A program made the translations under genes and the position numbers. The notes under the pieces are model-generated. The model saw only the letters and a list, made by a program, of their open reading frames with translations, made no database searches and was not told the DNA's origin. From Torymus aiolomorphi (lineage: Eukaryota > Arthropoda > Insecta > Hymenoptera > Torymidae): a stretch of DNA of 64,000 nucleotides. This document shows positions 36,057 through 46,280 of the stretch, piece after piece. Each line of letters begins with the position of its first letter. Positions within the stretch are counted from its first letter, which is position 1. The stretch spans positions 247,198,930-247,262,929 of the forward strand of contig CM070874.1 in NCBI GenBank assembly GCA_036365515.1, read 5' to 3'.

Positions 36057-36307
36057 TGCGCTATTAATGGTAAGCCTTGCTTCCATACGCTGCAAGCATT
36101 GTGTAGAAAGCCCCATGCATAGTGGCACTGGAAACGTCCTGACTGTTGTAGCTCTCGTAAGTGTAGGTCTTGACTTTGGGGTCCCCCCCCTTAAAAAGTA
36201 TTGGCGGTAACCGTTCGCGCGCGAACGTCATTCTCGTCCTAACACGTGAGAGAAAGAGAACTGAGCGTTTTGATATTTAATTAAGATTAAATTTCACAAA
36301 GTTTAAG

Positions 36308-36722
36308 ATGGCTGAGAATAATGCGTAAGTATTACATTTCTTTTTAATAATACCTTTTTACATACTTGTAATAGTTATTAATCTTATTATGTGTTTTTTG
36401 TTTCAGTCTTCTACTACCAGTAGGCCCCCGATCTCTGAAGATCAAGTACTTAATTCAACAAGGAATTGTTGAATATAATACGATTGATAATTATTTATCG
36501 GCAATAATTCATTGCTATTATATAGATGATGAAGAAAATAAATTTCTCAATGCGGGAAGAGTGTTGTGCAGAGGAAGGCGGAGGTTTATAGTAGAATTGA
36601 TTAATGAACAAAAACATTTCAATAAAATAAAATTTTATGAGATGCTACGAAAGGTGATATGGATAGATGTAGCCGCAGCTGACATAATTTTAAAAAATGC
36701 GTTAAAAGAACTAAATAAATAA
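36308..36722 (+). CDS. small two-exon gene of unknown function
   Basis: Exon 1 is 36308-36324 (ATG with a purine at -3, then MAENNA). The intron is 36325-36406, with donor GTAAGT and acceptor TTTCAG after a T-rich tract. Exon 2 is 36407-36722 and ends TAA. The spliced frame is 333 nt (110 residues) with no interruption. AATAAA follows at 36757-36762. The product is a small, basic, probably helical protein (centre AGRVLCRGRRRFIVELIN, end LKNALKELNK). There is no domain, signal peptide or membrane segment that I recognise. It lies just inside the left end of the virus-like element and could be cargo of that element or of an earlier insertion. Intact splice sites, frame and poly(A) signal amid decayed neighbours make it stand out. 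Confidence 0.7.
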
Positions 36723-36775
36723 TTTTTAGTCTATATCTTTTTTATAGATTATTTTTAATAAATTTTTTTATAGTT

Positions 36776-37564
36776 TATAACGAGGTGTGGATACAGCGCT
36801 AGCCGGCGCAAGAGTAGGGCCCTGTGTTACAAGGGAGCAGTGCGTTGGTAGTCTCGCGGTAGAGACGCTCGACTGTCGTCCGGACGGCTCGGGTTCAAGT
36901 CCCGATGCCGGCGCGTATTTTTTCGTATTTTCCCCGAATCCACCCCGTTACATGGCGCCCAACGAAATGATCCACGTTTCCTTTGAAATTCCACGATCCG
37001 AAAGAAGTCCGATCGAAATTCTTCCTTCCACCCACACGCGTGACTTGAGTCGCAAGAACCGAGCGGGGTTTTTTCACTCAAGTCTGATCGCGCGAGGGCC
37101 GCATGTTTTCAGTCAAGGAAATGAGAGGATTTCTCTTGTACTGATCCAGCCTCTACGTAGAACAGAGTCTACGAGACTCCCCCACAAAGCATTCAGTCGA
37201 GATTACTCCTGAATGGCGGTTGAGCATGGAGAAGTATCGTACCTGCAGATGTAGCTGCCGCGTGCAGGTAGGAGTAGTACTGCACCCCGGCTGATAGCTA
37301 CAGAGCTGATGTCAACCTTAGCCATAGATGCATCTTAGGGCATTACGCTCGCTCGAGGAAGTTAACGCTCGCAATTTGGGTGGGGGATATAACGAGGTGT
37401 GGATACAGCGCTAGCCGGCGCAAGAGTAGGGCCCTGTGTTACAAGGGAGCAGTGCGTTGGTAGTCTCACGGTAGAGACGCTCGACTGTCGTCCGGACGGC
37501 TCGGGTTCAAGTCCCGATGCCGGCGCGTATTTTTTCGTATTTTCCCCGAATCCACCCCGTTACA
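36776..37564 (+). mobile_element. TRIM retroelement (789 bp) with tRNA-like LTRs
   Basis: Two 177-bp LTRs (36776-36952 and 37388-37564) start TATAACG and end CGTTACA. They differ visibly at one position (CTCGCGG versus CTCACGG). A 4-bp duplication AGTT flanks the element (36772-36775 and 37565-37568). Directly after the 5' LTR is a primer binding site, TGGCGCCCAACG. Directly before the 3' LTR is a purine tract, GGGTGGGGGA. The 435-bp interior has no gag or pol. This meets the definition of a terminal-repeat retrotransposon in miniature. The ORFs at 36787 and 37399 are readings of the LTR. Confidence 0.85.
36842..36915 (+). promoter_or_regulatory. tRNA-like segment with B box inside the TRIM LTR
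   Basis: GTTGGTA near 36844 can pair with TGCCGGC near 36906, allowing GU pairs. TCGGG-TTCAAGT-CCCGA forms a perfect T arm with a consensus B box (GGGTTCAAGTCCC). A D-arm-like CTCGCGGTAGAG lies between. The anticodon stem is weak. It may act as an internal RNA polymerase III promoter. The same segment recurs in the 3' LTR. Confidence 0.5.
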
Positions 37565-38429
37565 AGTTTTATACGAATTTTAATGTTATAATTACTAACC
37601 TATAATGTTCCTCATCCTATAATCACCTTTATACCGGGTGTCCCATTTTAAAACCACCAGGCAAATATCTCGAAAACTAAGGGAGATGGAAAAAAACTTT
37701 TAATACAAAAGTTGTAGGGTTCAGAGGGGCCCAACTGATCGTGACCTTGGTTATGACCTTGAGGTCAATGATCAAGTTCATTTGAAGGTGAAATCGATTT
37801 TTTCAAATGGGAACCCCCACTTTTAACCTCGTAAATGGAAAGAGCGGAAAATTTTACGTTCAGATATGTCCTTGAGTCAAGGTCATGGTCATGGTCATGT
37901 TTAAAATCAAAATCAATAAACGCATCAAAACATTCCCACAATTAGGTATACGAGACAAATTATTAAATACAAAAGTTGTAGGGTTCAGAGGGGCCCAACT
38001 GATCGTAACCTTGGTTATGACCTTGAGGTCAATGATCAAGGTCATTTGAAGGTCAAATCGATTTTTTCAAATGGGAACCCCCATTTTTGACCTCGTAAAT
38101 GGAAAGAACGGAAAATTTTACGTTTAGATATGTCCTTGAGTCAAGGCCATGGTCATGGTCATGGTCATGTTTAAAATCAAAATCAATCAACGCATCCAAA
38201 CATTCCCATAATTACGCATACGAGTGTTAAATACAGAAGTTGTAGTGTTTGGAGGGGCCCAACTGATCGTGACCTTGACCATGAACTTGAGGTCAAGGAT
38301 GATGTCGTTTGAAGGTTAAATCAATTTTGTTTAACGGCAACCCTCACTTTTGACCTCGTAAATAGAAAAACCGAAAAATTCTGATATGACCTTGGGTCAA
38401 GGTCATGGTCAAAGTTATGGTCAGTTTCC

Positions 38430-38690
38430 GTGCAGTTAAGAGCAAAGTCGGAGATGACCCGGTCACCTAAGGCAAGGTCGGAGATTACCCGGCCAGTTAA
38501 GGCAAGGTCGGAGATGACCCGGCCAGTTAAGGCAAGGTCGGAGATGACCCGGCCAGTTAAGGCAAGGTCGGAGATGACCCGGCCAGTTAAGGCAAGGTCG
38601 GAGATGACCCGGTCAGTTAAGGCAAGGTCGGAGATGACCCGGCCAGTTAAGGCAAGGTCGGGGATGATCAGGCCAGCTAAAAATTCATTG
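38430..38690. repeat. 30-bp minisatellite
   Basis: About nine copies of a 30-bp unit (AAGGCAAGGTCGGAGATGAC plus CCGGCCAGTT) within the left arm of the Tc1/mariner element. Because 30 is a multiple of three, it creates open frames on both strands (38321-38707 minus and 38430-38717 plus) that are repeat artefacts. Confidence 0.9.
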
Positions 38691-38746
38691 GAAAATTCCA
38701 CGTTCATGTGTATTTAGTCATAGGATCCAAGTGTTTCGGTCACCAT

Positions 38747-39814
38747 TTACTGAAGAAGATGCTCAAAAGTTGCACCATTTACTTGTTGACAACATTCTAT
38801 TCCCCTTTTAAAGTTTCTAACAGTATTTAATAATACTTGACGTGGAATACTTAAGCAGATTTGTGTAATCCTTTGAATCATGTCATCTCTTGTAGTTGGC
38901 CTGTTGCGGTAGACTGTATTTTTTAGGAAGCCCCATAAATAAAAATCTGGAGATGTCAGATCTGGAGATCTTGGTGGCCATGCTACGGGACCTCCTCTAC
39001 CAATCCATCGACCGTTAAACCTTTCATTAAGAAAATCTCTGACAATTCTGGCATAATGTGGAGGAGCACCATCTTGTTGTAGCCACATTTTTGCCCTTGT
39101 GTGGAGATCAACGTTTTCTAGAAAGGGTGGCAGCTCGTCTCTCAGCAACTGTAAATAAGTATGTTGAGTTACGTGACCTTCAAAAAAATAAGGTCCAATC
39201 AGACATCCGTTAATAATACCACACCATACCGTTACATTCCAGCGATGCTGATGATCAACTTCTCGCATCCAATGAGGATTAACAGGAGACCAGTAGTGGC
39301 AATTATGGCGATTCAACATACCAGTACTCTGAAATGTAGCCTCGTCGCTAAAAAGAACATTGTTAAAGAAATTTTCATCATCAGTAATTTGTTGTGTTGC
39401 CCATTGGCAAAATGTTATTCTCCGTCGATAATCTTCCACAGTTAAAGCTTGATTTAGAGTAATGTGGTAAGGATGGTAACGCGCATATCGTAAATATCTA
39501 CTGGCCGTAGATCTTGGAATACCCATTGTTAACTCGATTTCGCATAAACTGACATGAACATTTAAATGTACCATGGCTAGAACAGCAAGAAAGCGAGGAT
39601 TATTTTCATAATCGTGTTCATTCAGTGTCCTCCTTCTTCGAACGAAGTTTCCTTGTCGACCGCGCAGTTCAATGTCACGTATTACCGTATCATCAGGATG
39701 TTGTCGTTGAGGGAACCGAGCACGATACAATCTGCTTGCCTCTCGATAGTTTCGTCGACATTCTCCTAAAATAAGAAGAATGTCAACTATTTCATTAGCA
39801 GAATAGTCAGGCAT
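38747..39814 (-). CDS. intact DD41D Tc1/mariner-like transposase
   Basis: A 355-residue uninterrupted transposase. The N-terminal ~60 residues resemble the DUF4817 helix-turn-helix found in insect transposases (YSANEIVDILLILGECRRN). A second HTH follows (CEIELTMGIPRSTASRYLR). The DDE core shows FSDEATF with D157, WLQQDGAPPHYA with D248 and SPDLTSPDFYLWG with D290. There are 41 residues between the second and third acids, so a DD41D spacing. The protein would bind the element's terminal repeats, cut at TA dinucleotides and paste the element elsewhere. All catalytic residues are present and the ends are intact, so activity is possible. A stop directly after the conserved C-terminus supports a complete protein. 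Confidence 0.9.
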   Translation of the reverse strand: MPDYSANEIVDILLILGECRRNYREASRLYRARFPQRQHPDDTVIRDIELRGRQGNFVRRRRTLNEHDYENNPRFLAVLAMVHLNVHVSLCEIELTMGIPRSTASRYLRYARYHPYHITLNQALTVEDYRRRITFCQWATQQITDDENFFNNVLFSDEATFQSTGMLNRHNCHYWSPVNPHWMREVDHQHRWNVTVWCGIINGCLIGPYFFEGHVTQHTYLQLLRDELPPFLENVDLHTRAKMWLQQDGAPPHYARIVRDFLNERFNGRWIGRGGPVAWPPRSPDLTSPDFYLWGFLKNTVYRNRPTTRDDMIQRITQICLSIPRQVLLNTVRNFKRGIECCQQVNGATFEHLLQ

Positions 39815-40895
39815 TCTTTTTTAGTTGTAAATGCAATTATTTATCAAAACACACCACAAAGGAAATAATATGTTATTATACTATACCATATTTTAAAACG
39901 AAAAAGTTTAATTTTCTGTGCCAATATAAGTGTGCTCAATTTGAAAACAATTTGATGTAAACAGTAATAATTATTGACTATTACCGATCAATGCTGAATA
40001 CTACCGGTCACTATTGGATATAGATGGTCAACACTTATTAACTTTTGTTATTATTTGATATAAGTGGTTAACCCTGGTAAATATTGATAATAGTAAAAAT
40101 AGTAAAATTTTCCGCTCTTTCCATTTACGAGATCAAAAATAGGGGTTCCCATTTGAAAAAATCGATTTGACCTTCAAATGCCCTTGATCATTGACCTCAA
40201 GGTCATAACCAAGGTCACGATCAGATGGGCCGCTCCAAACCCTACAACTTCTGTATTTAACACTCGTATGCGTAATTATGGGAATGTTTGGATGCGTAGA
40301 TTGATTTTGATTTTAAACATGACCATGACCATGACATGGCCTTCACTCAAGGACATATCTGAACGTAAAATTTTCGGTTCTTTCCATTTACGAGGTCAAA
40401 AATGGGGGTTCCCATTTGAAAAAATCGATTTGACCTTCAAATGACCTTGATCATTGACCACAAGGTCATAACCAAGGTTACGATCAGTTGGGCCCCTCTG
40501 AACCCTACAACTTTTGTATTTAACAATTTGTCTCGTATGCCTAATTATGGGAATGTTTTGATGCGTTGATTGATTTTGATTTTAAACATGACCATGACCA
40601 TGACCATGACCATGACCTTGACTCAAGGACATATCTGAACGTAAAATTTTCCGCTCTTTCCATTTACGAGGTCTAAAGTGGGGGTTCCCATTTGAAAAAA
40701 TCGATTTGACCTTCAAATGACCTTGATCATTAACCTCAAGGTCATAACCAAGGTCACGATCAGTTGGGCCCCTCTGAACCCTACAACTTTTGTATTAAAA
40801 GTTTTTTTCCATCTCCCTTAGTTTTCGAGATATTTGCCTGGTGGTTTTAAAATGGGACACCCGGTATATTTACCATACTTAAAATTAATTCTACT

Positions 40896-41335
40896 AAGCA
40901 TTCTTTAGGAAGATTAAGTCTCAAAAGCTAACCTTTTAGATTTCTCAATTTTCATACATAAAATCCTAGGTGATTTTATTAAAACCTTTTGCTAGATCAT
41001 ATCCGTATAACTTAATCTCTTTATTAATGGAAGATACACCATGAAACCAAATTTCAGCTTGATATCTTGATTACAGCCAGAGTTATGAGACTTTATGTAA
41101 AATGGCAACGACTCCGAACATGTGAAAAAATCAGGTTTCGTGATACTAAAGTTCATCCTATCCATTTATATGAATATTTATAGTTCTATATTACTAAGTT
41201 TATCTGTCTAAAGCTAGTTTTAAGTCTACTAAGCATTCTTTAGGAAGATTAAGTCTCAAAGCTAACCTTTTAGATTTCTCAATTTTCATAAATAGAGTCC
41301 TAGGTGATTTTATTAAAACCTTTTGCTTCTTATGA
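40896..41335. repeat. direct repeat of about 105 bp, 331 bp apart
   Basis: CTAAGCATTCTTTAGGAAGA opens both copies (about 40896 and 41227), which stay alike to TAAAACCTTTTGCT. The sequence between and around them is noncoding, and 41336-41460 shows nothing else. Confidence 0.7.
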
Positions 41336-41460
41336 AGTACTTATTTTTAAGAATGATAAAATATTGGAGGAAATGATTGGATGTGTGAGTTTGAATAAAA
41401 ACATAAGTATTACATTATAGAACTCTATTATTTATTAAATACTATATACAATAAGAACGT

Positions 41461-41867
41461 TTAGCTTACAAAATAGAACATTATATACATCTTTTTTAAA
41501 TTATTAATTAGTATGTTCCAGTTGGAATCCTGTTGGGACATGTATGTTTTCTTGAAAAAACCATCACTTCCTCCACAGAATCTTCTTCTTCTGTTTTCCT
41601 TGCTTTCATAGGAGGTTTGAAAGTATTTTCCTTCTTCCTCATCTATCCAGATTTCCCTTTCTTCCATGGATTAACGAACGGTGTTATAATCTATCCTTCT
41701 TTATAAGCTTCTAATAGTCCTTGTTCAATTATTCCATGAAGTTTTTCTTCAGATAAACTGTTCACATTATTTTATTCATTTAATTTTCTAATTATATCAA
41801 CTAGATCCATTGTTGATGGGTTGAGATGGTTCAGATTTTCACACTGATCAATTTCTTCTGGAGTCAT
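41461..41867 (-). pseudogene. decayed small gene of the virus-like element, unknown family
   Basis: From an ATG at 41867 (MTPEEIDQCENLN) one frame runs to 41461 or slightly beyond, broken by three in-frame stops at about 41772, 41697 and 41664. Between stops the sequence still reads like protein: acidic and helical near the start, then a Lys/Pro-rich PPMKARKTEEE stretch and an end with FSRKHTCPNRIPTGTY. A TATA box sits about 75 bases upstream of the ATG. An ORF in another frame (41461-41667) is probably its shadow. I do not recognise the family. Position and promoter tie it to the virus-like element. Confidence 0.5.
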
Positions 41868-41934
41868 CTTGGACACGCTTGATCTTAACTGTTTGAAGGA
41901 TGACTATCAAAATGATTTTTTGATGAGGGTGAAA

Positions 41935-42000
41935 CTTGCTTTTATACTACCACTCCCCACCACTTCCTCTTCAACCAATCAGAGCTCATGAATTAACTAA
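41935..42000 (-). promoter_or_regulatory. TATA plus CCAAT-type promoter
   Basis: On the minus strand, GAGCTCTGATTGG (inverse of CCAATCAGAGCTC) is followed about 30 bases later by TATAAAAGC (41939-41947), upstream of the gene starting at 41867. The same CCAATCA-AGCTC word occurs at 42783-42835 and 51365-51430. Confidence 0.55.
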
Positions 42001-42038
42001 ACATTGATAATAATTTATCATGCACTTGAGAGTCAACT

Positions 42039-42598
42039 TCATCTATTCCGTGGAAATCTGGCAATATATGTTCTTCTTTCTTCCAACATCCATGTCTTCA
42101 AAATATAAACATTCTGAACTGCACACATTGAATATCCATGTAAAACATGATGCGAGCAGGGAATAAATTCCTTGGGAAGTTTCTTCAATGATGGACAACC
42201 CAAATCCTCAATGTTCTTAATTATTCTAGAAAAACAAATTAATTACTAAACTGAGAAATAAATTGAGTAAGTTATAATGTGCATACTTACTTATTAGGAA
42301 ATATATTCCTGAGCTACTCTCTCTTCTGAACTCCCTTTACATAGATTTTTACAGCATTGGTGAGAACGCTGTTGAGAATGTCAGGTACTTTCTCGTAAGG
42401 AATTTCTCCTGAACTCCACAGCATTCCCAGGTAGTTATTCTCCAACCATCTGTTCTCACACTTTTGCTTTGCTGACAGGTAACTCCAGCTAAGAGGAGGT
42501 TGGAAAAGAAATACAGATGGAGTAGCATCTTCTTCGAGGGAGATTATGGCAACCTCCTTAAAAATAAACTCTTTCTCATTGCGGCCTTCGAAGCACAT
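42039..42598 (-). pseudogene. unknown conserved protein of the virus-like element, two exons
   Basis: Exon 1 (42598-42291) begins MCFEGRNEKEFIFKEVAIIS and has a WLENNYLGMLWSSGEIPYEK block. The intron is 42290-42226 (GTAAGT...TTCTAG). Exon 2 (42225-42039) continues in phase with IEDLGCPSLKKL, then a C-S-H-H ... CAVQNVYILKTW segment that suggests metal or nuclease-type residues. One in-frame TAG near 42326 interrupts exon 1. The 51521-52180 gene is a diverged paralogue with the same WSSG and CA-NV blocks. I recognise this as a recurring insect-element family but cannot name its function. An RNase-H-like nuclease is a guess. Confidence 0.55.
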
Positions 42599-42629
42599 CT
42601 ATTATGTACTCCATCTTGAATCGGAATGA

Positions 42630-42900
42630 AATCATAACCTACAATACTTCCTTTTATGCATTATGCGACAACAACGCCACTAACGCGAAAAAGAACCAGT
42701 AGTGGCAGATTGTTGAACTAATCACCGCTCGCTGCGGAGGCGGCAGCTCGCGAGCGGTGGCGGCTCGCGAGCGGTAGGAGGACCAATCACAGCTCTCGAG
42801 CGGTGGCGGCGGCTCGGGCAACCAATCACAGCTCTCGAGCGGTGGCGGCGGCTCACAAGCGGTGGCGGCTCGGGTGGGGAAACTGAATATAAGCAAGCGA
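42630..42900. promoter_or_regulatory. GC-rich bidirectional promoter region
   Basis: Repeated GCTCTCGAGCGGTGGCGGCG units with two CCAATCACAGCTC words lie between divergent genes at 42598 (minus) and 43129 (plus). A CATAAAAGG TATA-like box is near 42650 on the minus side and GAATATAAGC near 42886 on the plus side. A similar GC-rich block with the same words is at 51336-51470. Confidence 0.5.
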
Positions 42901-43128
42901 ACTCGTTCGCGGAATCATTCCGTTTGGAAAGTCCTAGAGGCAACAACAGCTCCAGTGTAACAGCAGCAGCAGTGTTAAAAAGTGAAAAAAACTTCGTGCA
43001 GCAGTGTTAAAAAGTGAAAAAAACTTCGTGCGTATAAAAAGACTGAAAGACAGTGAGTGTAATATAACCTTAAAAAGTAAGTGTTTACAAAAAACTGAAA
43101 GACAATGAGTGTATAATATAACCTCAAA

Positions 43129-45835
43129 ATGGATCCACATCTTGTGATAACTGTGCAAACGCTGTGGAAGGCATTGGAGAGTGCCAGAAATGGAACAGCT
43201 GACAGTGCTGACATACAACGATTCCTCGATTGTATTCTTCACACTCTGGTAAGGATAGAAACATTGATGAATTCGCCATCTTTGAAACCACATGAGAAGA
43301 GAATATGCCAGACATCCTATGGTCAAATACTCAACATTCAGAGGATGCTCAAAGTTTGTCATAAGAGAGGTGGAGAATTACATCAACCTGCCGTGACTGC
43401 CGATGATGGTGAGAATACTACATCTAATGCTACTACCAATGCTGAGAGTGTAACTTGGGATGATGGAATATCAGCATTCCGAAATAATATTAGAAGTGGT
43501 GTTATAACCAATGTGAGACATCTTGATGTTACCACCTTCATGACTGATGCTGCTACTTTATTTCAACTCAAAATCAAAGAAGCTTTGAAAGAACACAACG
43601 TATTGAAAGTAGATACAGTCCTTGCAGCAGAATTTAGCATTGTCAAGAATGACGAGGAAGTGATTTAAATTAAATATTTCAATACAAAGAGTCAGCTCAT
43701 ATTTCAAACCACTGATTTGAAAGCGTGATTTGTGACTAATGTGAAACAACCTATCGAACGTGATATGGAGGAGTTCCAGGACCGAGACAGTGGTTGGACT
43801 CTACGATCAATATTGAACATAACCATCAATATTAAAAAACTACAACCGTTACATGCTGGTACATACATTGAATTATCAAAGGTAATACAAAACAAGAAAG
43901 CATGTGTGAACGTGAAAAAGGATAATAAATGTTTTATGTGGGCAGTGCTATCAGCCTTACATCCAGCTAATGGTCATGTGTATAGAGTAAGCAATTATAC
44001 GCCATTTGAAAACGAGCTGAACTTCAACAAAATTGACTTTCCTGTGTCACCACAACAGATCTCAAGATTTGAGAAGCAGAATGATGTTTCCATCAACTTA
44101 TTCATGCTTAGTCATACAGGTAAGAGCTATGAAGCTACACCTTGCCATTTGACAGCAGAAAAGAAAGAGAGACATGTAAATTTACTCTTAATCCAAGATG
44201 ATTATCCTGAAAAACCAGAAAAACATGTTCCAAGATTACATTATGTATAGATTAAAAATTTATGTGCTCTTATTTTTTCTCAAGTATCAAAACATGAAAG
44301 TAAGAAACATGTATGTGATCGTTGCCGGCACTACTTTCACAAGGTGGATGCACTAAAAGCTCATGAAGTTGACTGCTCACAAATGAATAAATGTAAAATA
44401 GTTCTTCCTCAGTCTGATAAAGACAAGATATTGGAATTTAAGAACTTTAGCCATAAAGAGCGTGTTCCAATAGTGGTATATGCAGACTTTGAGTGTGTTC
44501 TCACACCTGTAGAAGATGAACGTGCATACCAAGAGCATGAACCATTCAGTGTAGGCTTCTACGTTCAACATGCTCACGATACATCAAAGTCAAAGTACTA
44601 CAGCTATAGAAAGAAGACTGAACATGAAGAAAATCCAGCAAAATGGTTTGTGGAAGAACTTTACAAATTGGCTAACGAATTAGAATAGATGCACAAGAAT
44701 CCTCTGCCAATGACGAATGTTGATGAAAAGGCATTTCAGGAGGCTAGATTATGCCATATCTGCCAAAAACCTTTCACCACTGAGGACAAGAAAGTCAGAG
44801 ATCATTTTCATCTCACTGGAAGGTAAGATTACTCTTTTAATAATATTTCTTATAAAAAAGCAATAACTGACAATTTTTTTTCTAGATACCGAGGAGCAGC
44901 CCATAATAGTTGCAACCTCAACTATCAGGACTCAAGGACAATTCCAGTCGTTTTCCACAACCTAAGTGGATACGACTCACATCTATTCATCAAGGAGCTT
45001 GCCAATACCTTCAAAGGCACAATAAATTTGATTCCTGAGAATAAGGAAAAATACATCTCCTTCACAAAGACAGTGGATGGAAGCATCATTAGTTTCCGAT
45101 TCATCGATTCTTTTCGCTTCATGCCATCTTCACTCGATAAATTGGCGTCGTACTTGGAAAACCTGAACATTGTGGAGAAAGTTTCAAAATGATTATTCTC
45201 CAATGCAAATTGAACTGCTCAAGCGAAAAGGAGTGTTTCCATACGATTATATCTCATCCTTGCCTGAGAAAGACTCTTTCTACAATAAATTGTACGATAG
45301 CAACATAAATGATGACGAGTACAACCACGCTCAAAAAGTTTGGATGAGTTTCAATGTTAAGACCTTGGGCGAGTACTCATACATCTATTTGAAGACCGAT
45401 GTGCTCTTGTTGGCAAATGTTTTCGAAGATTTTCGAAACAACTGTATGGAAGCCTACGACTTGGATCCTGCTCACTATTATACCACTCCTGGTCTAACAT
45501 GGGATGCCATGCTAAAGTATACTCAGGTACTTTTTATTATTATTAGTTTAATTTAAATTTACATTTCGATATTTATAACTAATTTTTTTGTTCTCTTACA
45601 GATCAAACTGAAACTATTGACTGTCATCGATATGTTGCTTTTTGTTGAAAGAGGTATTCGAGGTGGAGTTAGCCAATGCTCCAACAGATATGCCAAGGCA
45701 AATAATCATTACATGGGAGAAGATCACCATCCAGAGCAAGAGTCGAAGTGCATCATGTACTATGATATAAATAACTTATATGGATGGGCAACGACTCAAT
45801 CTCTTCAAAGTATGTCATACTTTCTACGAGGATAA
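43129..45835 (+). pseudogene. protein-primed-type family B DNA polymerase, truncated at motif A
   Basis: One long frame with in-frame stops at about 43666, 43726, 44248 and 44686 and a frameshift near 45170. The N-terminal ~200 residues form a helical domain of unknown role, followed by a CDRCRHYFHKVDALKAHEVDC zinc-finger-like stretch near 44318. The exonuclease motifs follow: YADFEC (Exo I, near 44480), HNLSGYDSH (Exo II, near 44955) and YLKTDVLLL (Exo III, near 45385). A CHICQKPF...HFHLTG cysteine/histidine motif lies between. Introns are at 44823-44885 and 45527-45601, both with GT...AG and in phase. The protein ends right after motif A ([11 protein letters not shown]). Motifs B and C (YxDTD) are missing from the window, so the polymerase is dead. 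It would have replicated the element's DNA. Confidence 0.8.
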
Positions 45836-45895
45836 TTTCACCTTGCAGGTTTATGAAGTTCCTCAACCAATCTTTCATGTTCTATGCTTGTAGAA

Positions 45896-46249
45896 TTAAT
45901 GATTGATTAGCTGTGCCATAGCCTCTTTTATAGTCAAAATATCATCCTTGATTTTGTTAAATTCCGTGTCAATTTCATCTCTATGGTTTTCCACTATTGT
46001 ATCCAAGTCATCTAGGCTACTTCTAAGTCTTGTGGTTACATCGATCATTCCTTGAATTTCTATTTGAATAATTTTTCGTAAAGTCTCTAAATTTACAACA
46101 TCTTTTGGTTGTTGAGGATCGGCAACATTGCATAATTTTTTATTTTCCATATCATACTGGCCATCGATAGTGAGTTTGTAGCCAATTCCAGGTGGACCTC
46201 GACTACCTTTAGCTCGGTTTAAATTATGTCCAAACACATCGACACTCAT
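45896..46249 (-). CDS. collagen-like, coiled-coil protein of the virus-like element
   Basis: A complete 117-residue ORF. Residues 15-23 (GSRGPPGIG) form a short collagen-like stretch. A conserved DGQYDMENKKLCNVADPQQP segment follows, and the C-terminal half is a predicted coiled coil (about 55-115) with regular hydrophobic spacing. This is the layout of a trimeric fibre or tail-like structural protein, which is inference. A TATATATA box at about 46286-46294, inside the end of the upstream DUF8207-like gene, lies some 40 bases before the ATG. No breaks are seen. Its end abuts the deletion that truncates the polymerase gene, which runs toward it. Confidence 0.65.
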   Translation of the reverse strand: MSVDVFGHNLNRAKGSRGPPGIGYKLTIDGQYDMENKKLCNVADPQQPKDVVNLETLRKIIQIEIQGMIDVTTRLRSSLDDLDTIVENHRDEIDTEFNKIKDDILTIKEAMAQLINH

Positions 46250-46280
46250 GATGAGAATAATGCTGAGCTATTGAAATGTC

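Larger units (their letters stand above)
37632..40866. mobile_element. Tc1/mariner-superfamily transposon, 3.2 kb
   Basis: Ends TACCGGGTGTCCCATTTTAA and its inverse, flanked by TA target duplications (37630-37631 and 40867-40868). Each end has an arm of about 780 bp, itself made of two to four ~200-bp subrepeats with AAATGGGAACCCCCA and TGACCTTGAGGTCAATGATC landmarks. A single intact transposase lies on the minus strand. The uninterrupted ends, TA duplication and open frame suggest a recent insertion into the virus-like element. Confidence 0.85.

Noticed and set aside
36842..36915. Functional tRNA-Asp gene (GTC anticodon position)
   Set aside because: The acceptor and T arms pair, but the anticodon stem is poor and the segment is inside an LTR repeated in the 3' copy.
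36787..37605. ORFs starting MDTALAGARVGP, found twice
   Set aside because: They are readings of the duplicated 177-bp LTR of the TRIM, not protein.
38321..38717. Open frames on both strands with 10-residue repeats
   Set aside because: They come from a 30-bp minisatellite in the arm of a Tc1/mariner element, which stays open in several frames because 30 is a multiple of three.
42654..42946. Pro/Arg/Ser-rich ORFs in the GC-rich promoter region
   Set aside because: They read GC-rich promoter repeats between divergent genes in several frames.
43559..43895. Minus-strand ORFs within the polymerase gene
   Set aside because: Shadows of the polymerase frame on the opposite strand.
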